Shown here in pieces: positions 45,466 through 54,521 of a stretch of 64,000 bases of DNA. Origin of the DNA: an uncultured Blautia sp. (lineage in GTDB: Bacteria > Bacillota > Clostridia > Lachnospirales > Lachnospiraceae); NCBI RefSeq assembly GCF_934371575.1, contig NZ_CAKRNY010000006.1, positions 48,413 through 112,412 on the forward strand, in the 5' to 3' direction. The position numbers were made by a program, and so were the translations under genes. The notes under the pieces are model-generated. The model made no database searches and was not told the origin of the DNA. It saw nothing but the letters and a program-made list of their open reading frames with translations. Each line of letters opens with the position of its first letter. Position 1 is the first letter of the stretch.

Positions 45466-46959
45466 ATGAATAAATTGAGCAAGAAAATAAACTGGCTGAT
45501 TGGGCTGCTTTTTGCAGGGTACTGGGGATATACGCTTCTGTCAGTAATATGTTTAAATAGAAATGCGGCTTACAAAAAGCGAACATATGAATACAGCAAT
45601 TTTGTACCAACTTTGTTTGTGGTTATAATTTTGGCAGTCATATTTTGGGCAGCTGGGAAAAAAGTAATCAGTAGAATTGAGAAGATAGAAAAGAAAAAGT
45701 TTTATTTGCTTTTGCTTGTAATGAATATATTGGTGTTTGGCATGCAGATGTATCTCATGACTTACCTTTCAAAGCCAATTCGTTATGATTTTCAAAGAGT
45801 TCGGGAAACTGCGATTAAATTGGCTGAGGAACATACGTTTATAAATCAGGCATACTTTAATTATTACCGGATGAACCGTAACATTTTGTTTGTTTTTGCA
45901 ATGTTAATAAAGATTTTTAAAGACTGGCAGCCTGTTATAGTAATAGGACTGTTACTGGTAAACCTTTCTGTCCTTTTTTCAGCACAAATATGTTATAAAT
46001 TGACCGGAAAGAAGAGCATTGCATTTACTGTTTATTTGATTGGCGTGTTTATGTTTGATTTCGCATATCGTTCATTTGTTCCTTATACAGATAATTATGG
46101 TGTATTCTTTTTGACTGCTTTTCTATTTATATTTATTAATTGGAGAGATAAAATTGGATGGAATATTATTTCAGTCATTCTTTTAGCAATTGGTTGTTAT
46201 ATTAAAATTACAGTGGCTATTCTGGTAATTGCAGGAGGAATTGTTATACTATGTCTGCAAATTAAAGATAAGAAAAAGTTTATAAAACAGGTTGCTGTTT
46301 TGTGCCTGGTATTTGTATGCACATTTGGCGGCATTATGAAAATGCAAAATGGCTATTTTGAAAAAAATGGATTTGTAGATGATCCATCAATTCAAAGAGG
46401 ACTATGGCATTATTTTATGATGGGGCAGAAAGATTCTTATCTTGGGGCTGTAAATGTAAAAGATATCCGATATACAGATAGTTTTGCTACAGTACAAGAA
46501 CGAAATGCCGCAAATCGGGAAAAAGGAATAAAAAGAATTAAGAACCGTGGACTGGCAGGAAATCTTTTCTTTTATACATACAAGAACTTCCAAAATTATA
46601 ATGATGGATGTTTTTCGCCAGTCCAAAGTGTGACAAAAGGTGAGGAAAAGTACGGTAATTCGTTGGTCGAAAAAATTTTTATAAAAAAGAAAGCGTATAA
46701 TCGCTATTATGCTTTAATGGAACAGACACTATGGCTTTTGGTATTAAGTTGTATTATGTTTGCGGGAATAAAGACAAGAAATAATAATAAAACAATGCTG
46801 TATTTAAAATTAGTGATTTTAGGTGTATCGGCATATACAATGATTTTTGAAAGTCGACCGAAATACCTGTTTATGTTTATTCCAGTTTATCTGATTATGG
46901 CCGGATTAGGGCTAAATGAATTAAATAATAAGAGAAAATGGATTAGAAAAATAAGTTGA
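45466..46959 (+). CDS. Polytopic membrane protein, glycosyltransferase-C/PMT-like
   Basis: The protein has 497 aa with about ten hydrophobic helices spread over its whole length. The layout and segments such as RETAIKLAEEHTFINQAYFNYYR (first outer loop), FAYRSFVPYTDNYGVFF and SRPKYLFMFIPVYLIMAGLG are those of lipid-linked sugar transferases (GT39/ArnT or RgtA-D type). The outer loop lacks a clear catalytic Asp-Glu pair, so the label is tentative. The DNA is visibly more AT-rich than neighbouring genes, suggesting a different origin. It is monocistronic. Confidence 0.6.
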   Translation: MNKLSKKINWLIGLLFAGYWGYTLLSVICLNRNAAYKKRTYEYSNFVPTLFVVIILAVIFWAAGKKVISRIEKIEKKKFYLLLLVMNILVFGMQMYLMTYLSKPIRYDFQRVRETAIKLAEEHTFINQAYFNYYRMNRNILFVFAMLIKIFKDWQPVIVIGLLLVNLSVLFSAQICYKLTGKKSIAFTVYLIGVFMFDFAYRSFVPYTDNYGVFFLTAFLFIFINWRDKIGWNIISVILLAIGCYIKITVAILVIAGGIVILCLQIKDKKKFIKQVAVLCLVFVCTFGGIMKMQNGYFEKNGFVDDPSIQRGLWHYFMMGQKDSYLGAVNVKDIRYTDSFATVQERNAANREKGIKRIKNRGLAGNLFFYTYKNFQNYNDGCFSPVQSVTKGEEKYGNSLVEKIFIKKKAYNRYYALMEQTLWLLVLSCIMFAGIKTRNNNKTMLYLKLVILGVSAYTMIFESRPKYLFMFIPVYLIMAGLGLNELNNKRKWIRKIS

Positions 46960-47020
46960 AAATAAATTCATAATTTGCTATTATAGAAACGAATTTTTTT
47001 AGGTATCGAGGTGAGGCCAA

Positions 47021-47422
47021 GTGAAAAAAAACGAATGTGCAAGCCGTTTTATCTGTCTGCTTTTTAGTCTGGCGGTGACGGTTTTATGTGTGTTTTTTGC
47101 CGGCATGGAAGCAGAGAATATAATGCACGTTTACGATCTGAAACCGGCCTCAGCTTCTCTGATCTCTCCAGAGTTTTCCAGAAGTACCCAGACAAGTGCA
47201 GAAGAACTGACAGGACTTCGGCAGGTGTCTGTAAGGTTGGAGGCGGACCAGCGTTTTCACTACAGGAGTGGTTTGGAAATCCTGGTGCTCATTATGCTTG
47301 CAGTTCTGCTTGCGAATATCATATTTTATAAAGATAGAAGATATTTGAATTCAGGAAATGATGCGGATGGCAGAAAATTTATTATTTGCTATATCCATCA
47401 CCAGGACGGGCAGGGGCACTGA
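47021..47422 (+). CDS. Small two-helix membrane protein of unknown function
   Basis: The protein has 133 aa and starts with GTG at 47021 after GAGGTGAGG. Two membrane helices lie at about 9-30 (FICLLFSLAVTVLCVFFAG) and 87-105 (EILVLIMLAVLLANIIFY). The loop between them, about 55 residues, would be outside. The cytoplasmic tail has a basic start (KDRRYLNSGND) and ends in His-rich CYIHHQDGQGH. I recognise no family. It lies 60 bp before the 31-aa peptide and the permease gene. Confidence 0.6.
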   Translation: MKKNECASRFICLLFSLAVTVLCVFFAGMEAENIMHVYDLKPASASLISPEFSRSTQTSAEELTGLRQVSVRLEADQRFHYRSGLEILVLIMLAVLLANIIFYKDRRYLNSGNDADGRKFIICYIHHQDGQGH

Positions 47423-47482
47423 AAATCATGTACAGTTGTTATCCATGCGAACAAAATGTATATGATTGGAGGTTGATACCAT

Positions 47483-47578
47483 ATGTTACTTAATATTTTT
47501 ATAGGGATAATGATTGTTGCAGCCATTGCAGTCGGCTTTTGGATGGCATGGTTTGACAGTCATGGAGGAAAGAAATGA
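47483..47578 (+). CDS. 31-residue single-helix membrane peptide
   Basis: The peptide starts MLLNIFIGIMIVAAIAVGFW and ends in MAWFDSHGGKK. GGAGG lies 8 bases before the ATG at 47483. The stop shares ATGA with the start of the permease gene at 47575, a sign of translational coupling. One hydrophobic helix with a charged end is typical of small accessory subunits of transporters. It is too short for most gene finders. Confidence 0.65.
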   Translation: MLLNIFIGIMIVAAIAVGFWMAWFDSHGGKK

Positions 47579-48927
47579 TAGCACAGATTTTAGCAGTAAT
47601 TATTTTCCTGGCAATGTTTATTCTGATTATTACAGAAGTCTGGGAAAGACATATTGTTACACTGGGATGTGCTGTTCTTACACTGATTCTTGTATTTGGA
47701 ATCTGTATGCACAGTCCCCAGGCAATTATTGAAACACTGAATATACATAGTATTTTTTCACCGGAATTCTGGCACACAGCAGGTGAAGCGAGCGAGGCTT
47801 CTGCCGGAATTAACTGGGAAACAATCGTGTTCATTGCTGGTATGATGATCATGGTTGAAGGTATGGCAAACTCCGGATTTTTCCGTTGGTTATGCATGAG
47901 AATCGCGAAGCTGGTCAAATACCAGATCATCCCGATTTTTATTACATTTATGCTCCTGTCCTTTGTACTTGCAATGTTCATTGACAGTATCACTGTAATT
48001 TTGTTCCTGGCAGCAGTTACAGTAGAGTTGTCACAGCTTCTGAAGTTTAATCCAGTACCTATGATTCTTGCGGAAATTTTCTGCGCCAACCTGGGTGGAT
48101 CAGCAACCATGTGCGGAGACCCGCCGAACATTATCATTGGAACTTCCTTTGGATTCTCTTTTGCAGATTTTGTAACCAATACAGGTCTGATCGCATTTGT
48201 TGCGCTGATAATGGTTGTAATCTACTTTTACTTTATTTTCCGCAAAGAGCTTACAGAGAATGCAGGGAAAATCGATCCATCCACATTACCGGATCCTAAA
48301 GAAGCAATTGTGAGCAAAAAGGGCTTTATCATCAGCTGGGTGATTTTCCTTTGTGCAGTTGTTTTACTGGTATCACATTCAGCGACAGGACTTACCGTAT
48401 CCTGTATCGGTGTATTTATTGCAGCTATCACATTGATCACTTCAGGAAAAGATGCTATAGATTTGCTGAAAAAAGTTGATTATAAAACCCTGTTGTTCTT
48501 TGTAGGACTTTTTGTAGTAGTAGGCGGTCTGGAGCAGACCGGTATCCTTACAATTCTGGCAGGCTTTATCGGCAAGGTAAGCGGTGGTAACCTGAAGATC
48601 ATGATTGCGATCATTATCTGGGTATCCGCTGTGGCAAGTGCATTTATTGATAATATCCCATTTGCAGCTACTATGATTCCGGTTATTAATGATCTGGCAG
48701 CAGCACAGGGAATTAATATTTCCATTCTTGCATGGGCTCTTGCAATGGGTACTGACATCGGTGGAAGTGCAACTCCGATCGGTGCCTCAGCAAACGTAGT
48801 AGGTATTGCGACAGCTGCTAAGAGCGGTCATATGATCAAGTGGGGAAGATATTGTAAGGCAATGGCACCTGCCACAATCCTGGTAATCCTTATTTCCATG
48901 CTGATGATTTATGCGAGATATTTATAA
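47575..48927 (+). CDS. ArsB/NhaD-family (ion transporter superfamily) permease
   Basis: The protein has 450 aa with about eleven membrane helices in two halves. Motifs of the ArsB/P-protein/NhaD group are INWETIVFIAGMMIMVEGMANSGFF in the first half, GGSATMCGDPPNIIIGTSF, and the second-half counterparts VDYKTLLFFVGLFVVVGGLEQTG and GGSATPIGASANVVG. It may carry Na+/H+ exchange or organic/inorganic anions; the substrate cannot be read from the sequence. It is the second gene of a coupled pair with the 31-aa peptide. Confidence 0.88.
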   Translation: MIAQILAVIIFLAMFILIITEVWERHIVTLGCAVLTLILVFGICMHSPQAIIETLNIHSIFSPEFWHTAGEASEASAGINWETIVFIAGMMIMVEGMANSGFFRWLCMRIAKLVKYQIIPIFITFMLLSFVLAMFIDSITVILFLAAVTVELSQLLKFNPVPMILAEIFCANLGGSATMCGDPPNIIIGTSFGFSFADFVTNTGLIAFVALIMVVIYFYFIFRKELTENAGKIDPSTLPDPKEAIVSKKGFIISWVIFLCAVVLLVSHSATGLTVSCIGVFIAAITLITSGKDAIDLLKKVDYKTLLFFVGLFVVVGGLEQTGILTILAGFIGKVSGGNLKIMIAIIIWVSAVASAFIDNIPFAATMIPVINDLAAAQGINISILAWALAMGTDIGGSATPIGASANVVGIATAAKSGHMIKWGRYCKAMAPATILVILISMLMIYARYL

Positions 48928-48993
48928 TTACTTTGACCAAAGCCTGACTTTGGCTTAGAGCCTTTTCAAACACGCTCTAGAAGGGAGGATACC

Positions 48994-49602
48994 ATGAAAA
49001 CAGAGAAACAGGTAATTATTTCTATCGGACGAGAGTTCGGAAGCGCAGGTCATGAGATTGCAGAGCGAATTGCAAAACGTTATGGGTTGTCTCTTTATGA
49101 CCACAATCTTTTGAGAGAGGTGGCAGATCTTCATAATGTAAAAACAGAAGATCTGGAGATTTATGATGAGATGAAACATAACAAATTCCTTTACAGAACT
49201 GTAAAAGGAATGAGCAGTTCTCCAGCTGACAATGTTGCCATGATGCAGTTTAATTTCCTGCGGGAAAAAGCAGAGAAAGGAGAATCCTTTGTGGTTGTAG
49301 GACGCTGTTCCGAAACAATCCTTAAGGACTATCCAGGGCTGATTTCTATTTTCATTATTGGAGACATGGATCACAAAATTGCCCGTGTATCCAAGCTTTA
49401 TGGGAAAAATGAGAAAGAGGCTGAGCGTTTTATCCGTGAAAAGGACAGAAAACGTAAAAAATATCATGACAGCCATTGTAAAACCAAATGGTCTGAGTCA
49501 CACAATTATGATCTGAGCCTGAACAGCAGTACGCTGGGTGTTGGCGGCAGTGTGGATTTTTTGTCTTTATATATTGACAAAAGAATAGAAAAAATGGAAT
49601 AA
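48994..49602 (+). CDS. Cytidylate-kinase-like protein
   Basis: The protein has 202 aa. It begins VIISIGREFGSAGHEIAERIAKRYG, the modified P-loop of the cytidylate-kinase-like family (PF13189), followed by YDHNLLREVA. Further motifs are VVVGRCSETILKDYPGLISIFI (nucleotide-binding strand) and ERFIREKDRKRKKYHDSH (lid). These proteins are widespread in gut Firmicutes and their substrate is not established. GGGAGG precedes the ATG. Confidence 0.87.
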   Translation: MKTEKQVIISIGREFGSAGHEIAERIAKRYGLSLYDHNLLREVADLHNVKTEDLEIYDEMKHNKFLYRTVKGMSSSPADNVAMMQFNFLREKAEKGESFVVVGRCSETILKDYPGLISIFIIGDMDHKIARVSKLYGKNEKEAERFIREKDRKRKKYHDSHCKTKWSESHNYDLSLNSSTLGVGGSVDFLSLYIDKRIEKME

Positions 49603-49618
49603 TGAAGTAAGTGACCAG

Positions 49619-49659
49619 GGTTCTGTCAAGACACGCAAATGTCATGACAGAACCTTTGT
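49619..49659 (+). terminator. Terminator after the kinase-like gene
   Basis: GGTTCTGTCA (49619-49628) pairs perfectly with TGACAGAACC (49645-49654), followed by TTTG. Confidence 0.82.
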
Positions 49660-49725
49660 AATATATAAACAGGAACAAATGTCAATGTGTGGGTATTATC
49701 GTTATTGATGAGAAGGAGACAAAAG

Positions 49726-51726
49726 ATGTTTCTTGAAAAAAACAGGGACAGAATAGAACGGGACTTTGAAGATTTTTCCAGGGAACTGCCTGCTATGGCA
49801 GAAGAAATTAAGAAAAGAATGGAAGCACTTAATGAAGATATTGTGATCGGAATGAAGTATCTCTACAGCAATATGCCTTACAGTGATGTTGGGAATTATA
49901 CATTTGACACTTATCTGGATTATGTGCAGCAGGGAATTTGTCTTTGGAAAAATTCTCCTTATGTAAAGAAATACCCAGAGCTTTATTTTCTCAATTATGT
50001 GCTTTTTCATAGAATAAATGATGAGGAAATTAAGCCCTGCAGAACCTTTTTCTGGGAAAAAATCAAAGATCGGATCCAGGGCATGAATATGATGGAAGCA
50101 GCACTGGAAATTAACCACTGGTGCACTGCCGAGGCGATGTATCAGGAAACAGATCTTCGCACCAGCTCCGCACTGGAAACATACAGAAGTGGTGTAGGCC
50201 GTGGCGGAGAAACGACTGTTTTTGTTATAAATGCGCTGAGAAGTGCAGGAATTCCAGCCAGATCCGCATACGTGCAGAGATGGTCTCATTGTGATGGAAA
50301 CCATGTCTGGGTGGAAGTGTGGTGTGATGGAGACTGGCATTATCTGGGAGCATGTGAACCGGAAGCTGTTCTGGATAAAGGACGGTTTACAAATGCTGCA
50401 TCAAGAGCAATGATGATTGGCTCCAGATGGTATGACCGTGCTATGCCAGATGAAGAAGTGATTGGAAAAGATGGAATGAACCGCATTCTGAATCTCCTTG
50501 GCAGATATGCGAAAACCAGACGGATCACCATTAGTGTTGAAGATCTGGACGGTACTCCTGTGCCTGGCGCAACAGTTCAGGCTGAGGTGATGAATTACGG
50601 AGAATTTTCACCGATTATCCGGCTGCAGACAGATGAAAATGGATGTGTTTCTTTTGAAACAGGGCTTGGAAGCCTGTTAATCTGTGCTGTTTACGACGGC
50701 GCTTACGGAGAAAAAGTAATCGATACAAGAGAAAGGGACACCTTTGTCTGCACACTTGGAGAGGAATACGAAGAGGAACTCTGGGTGGATTTTGATATGA
50801 ATGCACCTGAGGATACCGGAAGAATAAAATGGTCTGTAACAGAAGAACAGGAAATGGAGAACAGGCGCCGTGTCGCAGAAGAGACAGAACACTGTCGCCG
50901 TAAGATTGAGAAATTTCAGCCATTATGGAAGCGCTGCCTTTTCGGTCATACTATGGAAGAGGTGAAGCCAATGATGGATGTTTTGTCTGAGAAAGACAGA
51001 AGAGATGCTTTTCCGGAAGTGCTGGAAGGGCATTATCAGGAAGCTTCTGTTTATCGGGAATTTAATCCGGATGAGATTTACATTCCGTATGTATGGAATC
51101 CACGTGTGGAAAACGAGGTTCTCACAAAATGGAGAAAGAAAATTTTTGGCTATTTTGATGAGAATCAGAGGAGCGCTTTTGAAGCTGACCCGAAAAGTAT
51201 CTGGACATGGATCAAGGACAATATTTCAGTGAGAAACGATAAGGAACGCGTAACTGCATACACCACTCCGGGGGCGGCGCTTGATCTTGGAATTGCAGGT
51301 GAGAAGTCTCATAAGGTTCTGTTTGTGGCAATTGCAAGAACTCTTGGAATTCCATCCCGGCTTAATCCGGCAGATGGTGCCATTGAATACTGGGATGGAA
51401 GGGGATTTGCAGCAGTGCTGGAGGAAAGCCGGAAGGAGTCCCATCTTACTGTTCTTTCCGGGGAAAAAGAGGACTGGGAGTATCTTCAGGACTGGACGCT
51501 TGCAGTTACAGACGGTCAGGGTTATCTCACTTTGGATTTTAGAAATTGCAAGTGGGAGAATGGTAAACTGGAGCTGGATGTAATGCCTGGTGCTTACAGG
51601 CTTCTAACCGGAAAACGTCTCCCAGATGGAAGTATTCTTGGAAAAAGATACGATTTCCATATTGAAAAGGACGAGACGAAGAAGGTGGAATTGGAGCTTC
51701 GCGAGGCACAGAGGGCTTTTAATTAA
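49726..51726 (+). CDS. Transglutaminase-fold protein with apparent loss of catalytic Cys
   Basis: The protein has 666 aa. The start at 49726 follows AGAAGGAGA; a longer frame from 49687 lacks support. A helical N-terminal part (1-140) leads to the transglutaminase core: GVGRGGETTVFVINALRSAGIPARS, then NHVWVEVWCDGDWHYLGACEPE. Related proteins have GRCGEES at the first place; here Gly160 replaces the Cys while the His and Asp/Glu regions remain. A carboxypeptidase-regulatory-like beta domain follows (ITISVEDLDGTPVPGATVQAE, about 265-345). A second partial transglutaminase-like half (about 540-580, HKVLFVAIARTLGIPSR) and a final beta domain end it. No signal peptide is visible. Confidence 0.78.
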   Translation: MFLEKNRDRIERDFEDFSRELPAMAEEIKKRMEALNEDIVIGMKYLYSNMPYSDVGNYTFDTYLDYVQQGICLWKNSPYVKKYPELYFLNYVLFHRINDEEIKPCRTFFWEKIKDRIQGMNMMEAALEINHWCTAEAMYQETDLRTSSALETYRSGVGRGGETTVFVINALRSAGIPARSAYVQRWSHCDGNHVWVEVWCDGDWHYLGACEPEAVLDKGRFTNAASRAMMIGSRWYDRAMPDEEVIGKDGMNRILNLLGRYAKTRRITISVEDLDGTPVPGATVQAEVMNYGEFSPIIRLQTDENGCVSFETGLGSLLICAVYDGAYGEKVIDTRERDTFVCTLGEEYEEELWVDFDMNAPEDTGRIKWSVTEEQEMENRRRVAEETEHCRRKIEKFQPLWKRCLFGHTMEEVKPMMDVLSEKDRRDAFPEVLEGHYQEASVYREFNPDEIYIPYVWNPRVENEVLTKWRKKIFGYFDENQRSAFEADPKSIWTWIKDNISVRNDKERVTAYTTPGAALDLGIAGEKSHKVLFVAIARTLGIPSRLNPADGAIEYWDGRGFAAVLEESRKESHLTVLSGEKEDWEYLQDWTLAVTDGQGYLTLDFRNCKWENGKLELDVMPGAYRLLTGKRLPDGSILGKRYDFHIEKDETKKVELELREAQRAFN

Positions 51727-51727
51727 T

Positions 51728-52480
51728 ATGAATCGAGAACAAATTAAATATATAGCGATGTTTACCATGCTGTTGAATCACATTGCCAATATTTTTCTGA
51801 AGTCCGATACACTCCTTTTTCAGGTATTGGTAGATGTGGGATATTTTACGGCTATTACGATGTGTTATTTTTTGGTGGAAGGCTATAGCTACACACATTC
51901 CAAAGAGAAATACGGCAAACGGCTGCTCCTGTTTGCCGTATTTTCTGAGCTTCCCTTCTGTCTTGCTTTCACAGAAGAAGGAATTATCAGATTTGTAAAC
52001 ATGAATATGCTGTTTACACTTTTTTTGTGCTTTTTGATACTTTATGCAATGGAAAAAATCCCTTCAGGTAAATACCAGACCCTTTGTATTCTGGGACTGG
52101 TATTTCTCTCGGTGTACAGTGATTGGGCACTTCTGGCGCCTGTTTTTACTTACTGGTTTGCTTCTTGTGGAGCAGTGGGGCTTCAGGGAAAAATGTTTTC
52201 AGCGGGCGAACGAAATAAGCGCCTTTGGTCTGTTTTCGGAAAAGCTATGTTGTTTTTTGGAATTCTGAATCTTATTGAAAATTTGGAAACGACAACACCT
52301 GTCATAGGTATTTTGCAGTCTCTTGGTGCTGTTTCCGGAATTTTGTTCTCCGGACTCTGTATCATCTATCTGTATAATGGAAAACGTTCCCGGAAGCATC
52401 CTGCTTTTTCAAAATGGTTTTTCTATATTTTCTATCCGGCACACTTACTGGTGTTGGGAATTTTACGTCTTGCTATCTGA
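51728..52480 (+). CDS. TraX-like membrane protein
   Basis: The protein has 250 aa with about seven to eight membrane helices. It matches the TraX family: it begins NREQIKYIAMFTMLLNHIA, has YFLVEGYSYTHSKEKYGKRL, and ends with YIFYPAHLLVLGILRL. F-plasmid TraX acetylates pilin, but chromosomal homologues in Firmicutes are common and of unknown role. The ATG at 51728 follows the upstream stop by one base, so it is probably co-expressed with the transglutaminase-like protein. The Wadjet genes begin 45 bp later. Confidence 0.85.
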   Translation: MNREQIKYIAMFTMLLNHIANIFLKSDTLLFQVLVDVGYFTAITMCYFLVEGYSYTHSKEKYGKRLLLFAVFSELPFCLAFTEEGIIRFVNMNMLFTLFLCFLILYAMEKIPSGKYQTLCILGLVFLSVYSDWALLAPVFTYWFASCGAVGLQGKMFSAGERNKRLWSVFGKAMLFFGILNLIENLETTTPVIGILQSLGAVSGILFSGLCIIYLYNGKRSRKHPAFSKWFFYIFYPAHLLVLGILRLAI

Positions 52481-52525
52481 GAAAAACCTGTGCAATAAAA
52501 TATAGTTACAGAAAGGATACTCTCT

Positions 52526-53938
52526 ATGTTTCATGTAATTCCGGACAATTTTTTCGTCCCTTTGTCTTCCCCGAATCGAATCGTATACTGGGAATGCATC
52601 AGCCGGCTTTTTTCCATCATGGAACATCAGCTCTCTTTTGGTGTGGAAAGAGATGTGCTGGTGGAGGAATTGGAATTTTATTTTGACCAGGAAAATGCAG
52701 CGCAGCTTGTGGAAGAAGAATTTCAGGCAAACGACAGCAGAAGCAGGGCAAATGGAATTCTGCGGCGCCTGGAATACTACGGGTGGATCGAGGTAGAGAC
52801 AGATAAAAGCTATGTGCAGCGGGTAAATTTTAAAGAATATGCAGTGAAGGTGATCAAAACACTGCTGGATATTGCTGATGGCAAACAGATTGAATATCAG
52901 GGGTATATTTATACTATTTACAGTCTGGTAAAGGGGAACATGGACAGGCCTGGAATTGTGCTCATGCAGATCTGGGAAAATACAGATTATCTTATAACCG
53001 GACTTAAAAATCTTAATTCGAATATCAAGCATTATATTGACGATCTTACCAGACACAGCACTGTGGCGCAGATCATGGATGCGCTGTTTAATGATTATAT
53101 TACGAATATTGTAGATAAGGCATATCACCGTCTTTTGACATCCGACAATGTTTCCAAATTCAGGCCGGAAATCATAGAAAAGCTGGAGGAACGAAGTCAC
53201 AATGATGAGTTCCTCGACAAAGCATCTGCAGAAATTGCAGCCATTCGGGAAATTTCCAGTGAAGATGGCCGCGAACTGACTTATCATTATCTTCATGAGA
53301 TTATTGAGGCATTCCGTAATATGGATGAAATTCTTCAGGAAATCAACCAGAAAAACACCCAGTATCAGCGTGCAGCTATTAACCGTGCTAAATTTCTTCT
53401 TGCAGGAAATGAGGATGTGCGGGGGCAGCTGAAAGAACTCCTTATGGGGATCAATGAGGAAATCAACAGGGAAAACATGGATCTTGGCGGAATCTACAGA
53501 ATTGATTTTCTGGATGACCTGGTGCGAATTTATCAGTGTTCGATTCTGGAGCAGAATTCTCTGTATCTGGCAGTGGAAGGAAAAAAAGAATTTGTTCCGG
53601 CCAGTCTTGAGGAAGAAGAGACAGACGAGGCTTTTCGTCGTGAAAAAATGCGGAAAATGGCAGAAAAAATCCAGAGGGTGATCAGTGTGGAAAAGATTCA
53701 GACCTATGTTGACTGCCAGCTTGAAGATAGGGAAGAAATGGAAGCCAGTCAGCTGCCGCTTAATAATGAAGATGATTTTATAAAACTGATTTATGTGCGT
53801 CTTTACGGACAGCGCAAAAATATGGATTATGCAATAGAAACGCTGGAAGAGCGGGAAGTGAATGGCTATCGTTTCAAAGATTTTCGAATACGGAGGAAGG
53901 GAAATGGAATATCTGGAAGGAATGCTGCAAAAAGATAA
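52526..53938 (+). CDS. jetA: Wadjet subunit JetA (MukF/kleisin-like)
   Basis: The protein has 470 aa. It starts MFHVIPDNFFVPLSSPNR, typical of the JetA family formerly DUF5716. It is the kleisin-like bridge of an SMC complex that cuts circular plasmid DNA. Winged-helix regions are likely near the N-terminus (about 15-120) and C-terminus (about 385-450), with long helices between (about 190-370). AAAGGA precedes the ATG. The gene overlaps jetB by 35 bp. Identity rests on the order and content of the four genes as well as on this sequence. Confidence 0.88.
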   Translation: MFHVIPDNFFVPLSSPNRIVYWECISRLFSIMEHQLSFGVERDVLVEELEFYFDQENAAQLVEEEFQANDSRSRANGILRRLEYYGWIEVETDKSYVQRVNFKEYAVKVIKTLLDIADGKQIEYQGYIYTIYSLVKGNMDRPGIVLMQIWENTDYLITGLKNLNSNIKHYIDDLTRHSTVAQIMDALFNDYITNIVDKAYHRLLTSDNVSKFRPEIIEKLEERSHNDEFLDKASAEIAAIREISSEDGRELTYHYLHEIIEAFRNMDEILQEINQKNTQYQRAAINRAKFLLAGNEDVRGQLKELLMGINEEINRENMDLGGIYRIDFLDDLVRIYQCSILEQNSLYLAVEGKKEFVPASLEEEETDEAFRREKMRKMAEKIQRVISVEKIQTYVDCQLEDREEMEASQLPLNNEDDFIKLIYVRLYGQRKNMDYAIETLEEREVNGYRFKDFRIRRKGNGISGRNAAKR

Positions 53939-54521
53939 GGATAATTTTGGCAGAGTCTGCAATCGTCTTCTTGGAACCTGTTTTTTGTGCAAGGGCAATC
54001 AGAATACTAAAGCAGACTATTATTTTGTGCTGAAATACCGAAAGGAATTTAAAGAATATCTGGGTGTTTTGGGCTATCGCCTTGAAATAAATGAAGAATA
54101 CGGAGTGATTCAGCTGACAAGTCCAAGAGGAATCAACAGGATGAATCTTAAGCTTTATGATTCTATTGTACTGTTGATCCTGCGGATCCTTTATGATGAA
54201 AAAAAACGTGAACTGTCTGCTATTGAAGAGGTAATTGTAAATCTGGGAGACATTCAGGATAAGTTTATCAGTTTGAAAATCCGTGACAAAATAATCGACA
54301 AAACAACCATGCGAAATGCGTTATATCTGTTCCGAAGATACCAGCTCGTAGAGATTCTGGATCAGGATATGGGGGATGAAGAATCCCGTATTCTGATTTA
54401 CGATTCTGTTTTGATGGCGGTGCGGGCAGAGGATATTAAGACTGCATATGAGAAATTGGAGACATACAGAAAGGGAAAGAATGTAAGCAATGAAGAAACT
54501 GACGAGGATGAAGCTGATTAA
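53904..54521 (+). CDS. jetB: Wadjet subunit JetB (MukE-like, DUF4194)
   Basis: The protein has 205 aa. It is chosen to start at 53904 because GGAGGAAGGG lies just before, inside jetA. It is mostly helical with two winged-helix-like parts; recognisable segments are VILDIKxY-like LYDSIVLLILRILYDEKKRE and TTMRNALYLFRRYQLVEIL, as in DUF4194/MukE proteins. It binds the kleisin JetA and helps regulate the SMC ATPase. The acidic end (NEETDEDEAD) overlaps jetC by 32 bp. Confidence 0.87.
   Translation: MEYLEGMLQKDKDNFGRVCNRLLGTCFLCKGNQNTKADYYFVLKYRKEFKEYLGVLGYRLEINEEYGVIQLTSPRGINRMNLKLYDSIVLLILRILYDEKKRELSAIEEVIVNLGDIQDKFISLKIRDKIIDKTTMRNALYLFRRYQLVEILDQDMGDEESRILIYDSVLMAVRAEDIKTAYEKLETYRKGKNVSNEETDEDEAD

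Noticed and set aside
48937..48978. CCAAAG/CTTTGG and AGAGC/GCTCT hairpins after the permease
   Set aside because: Both stems are short and have no U-run, so a terminator or regulatory role cannot be supported.
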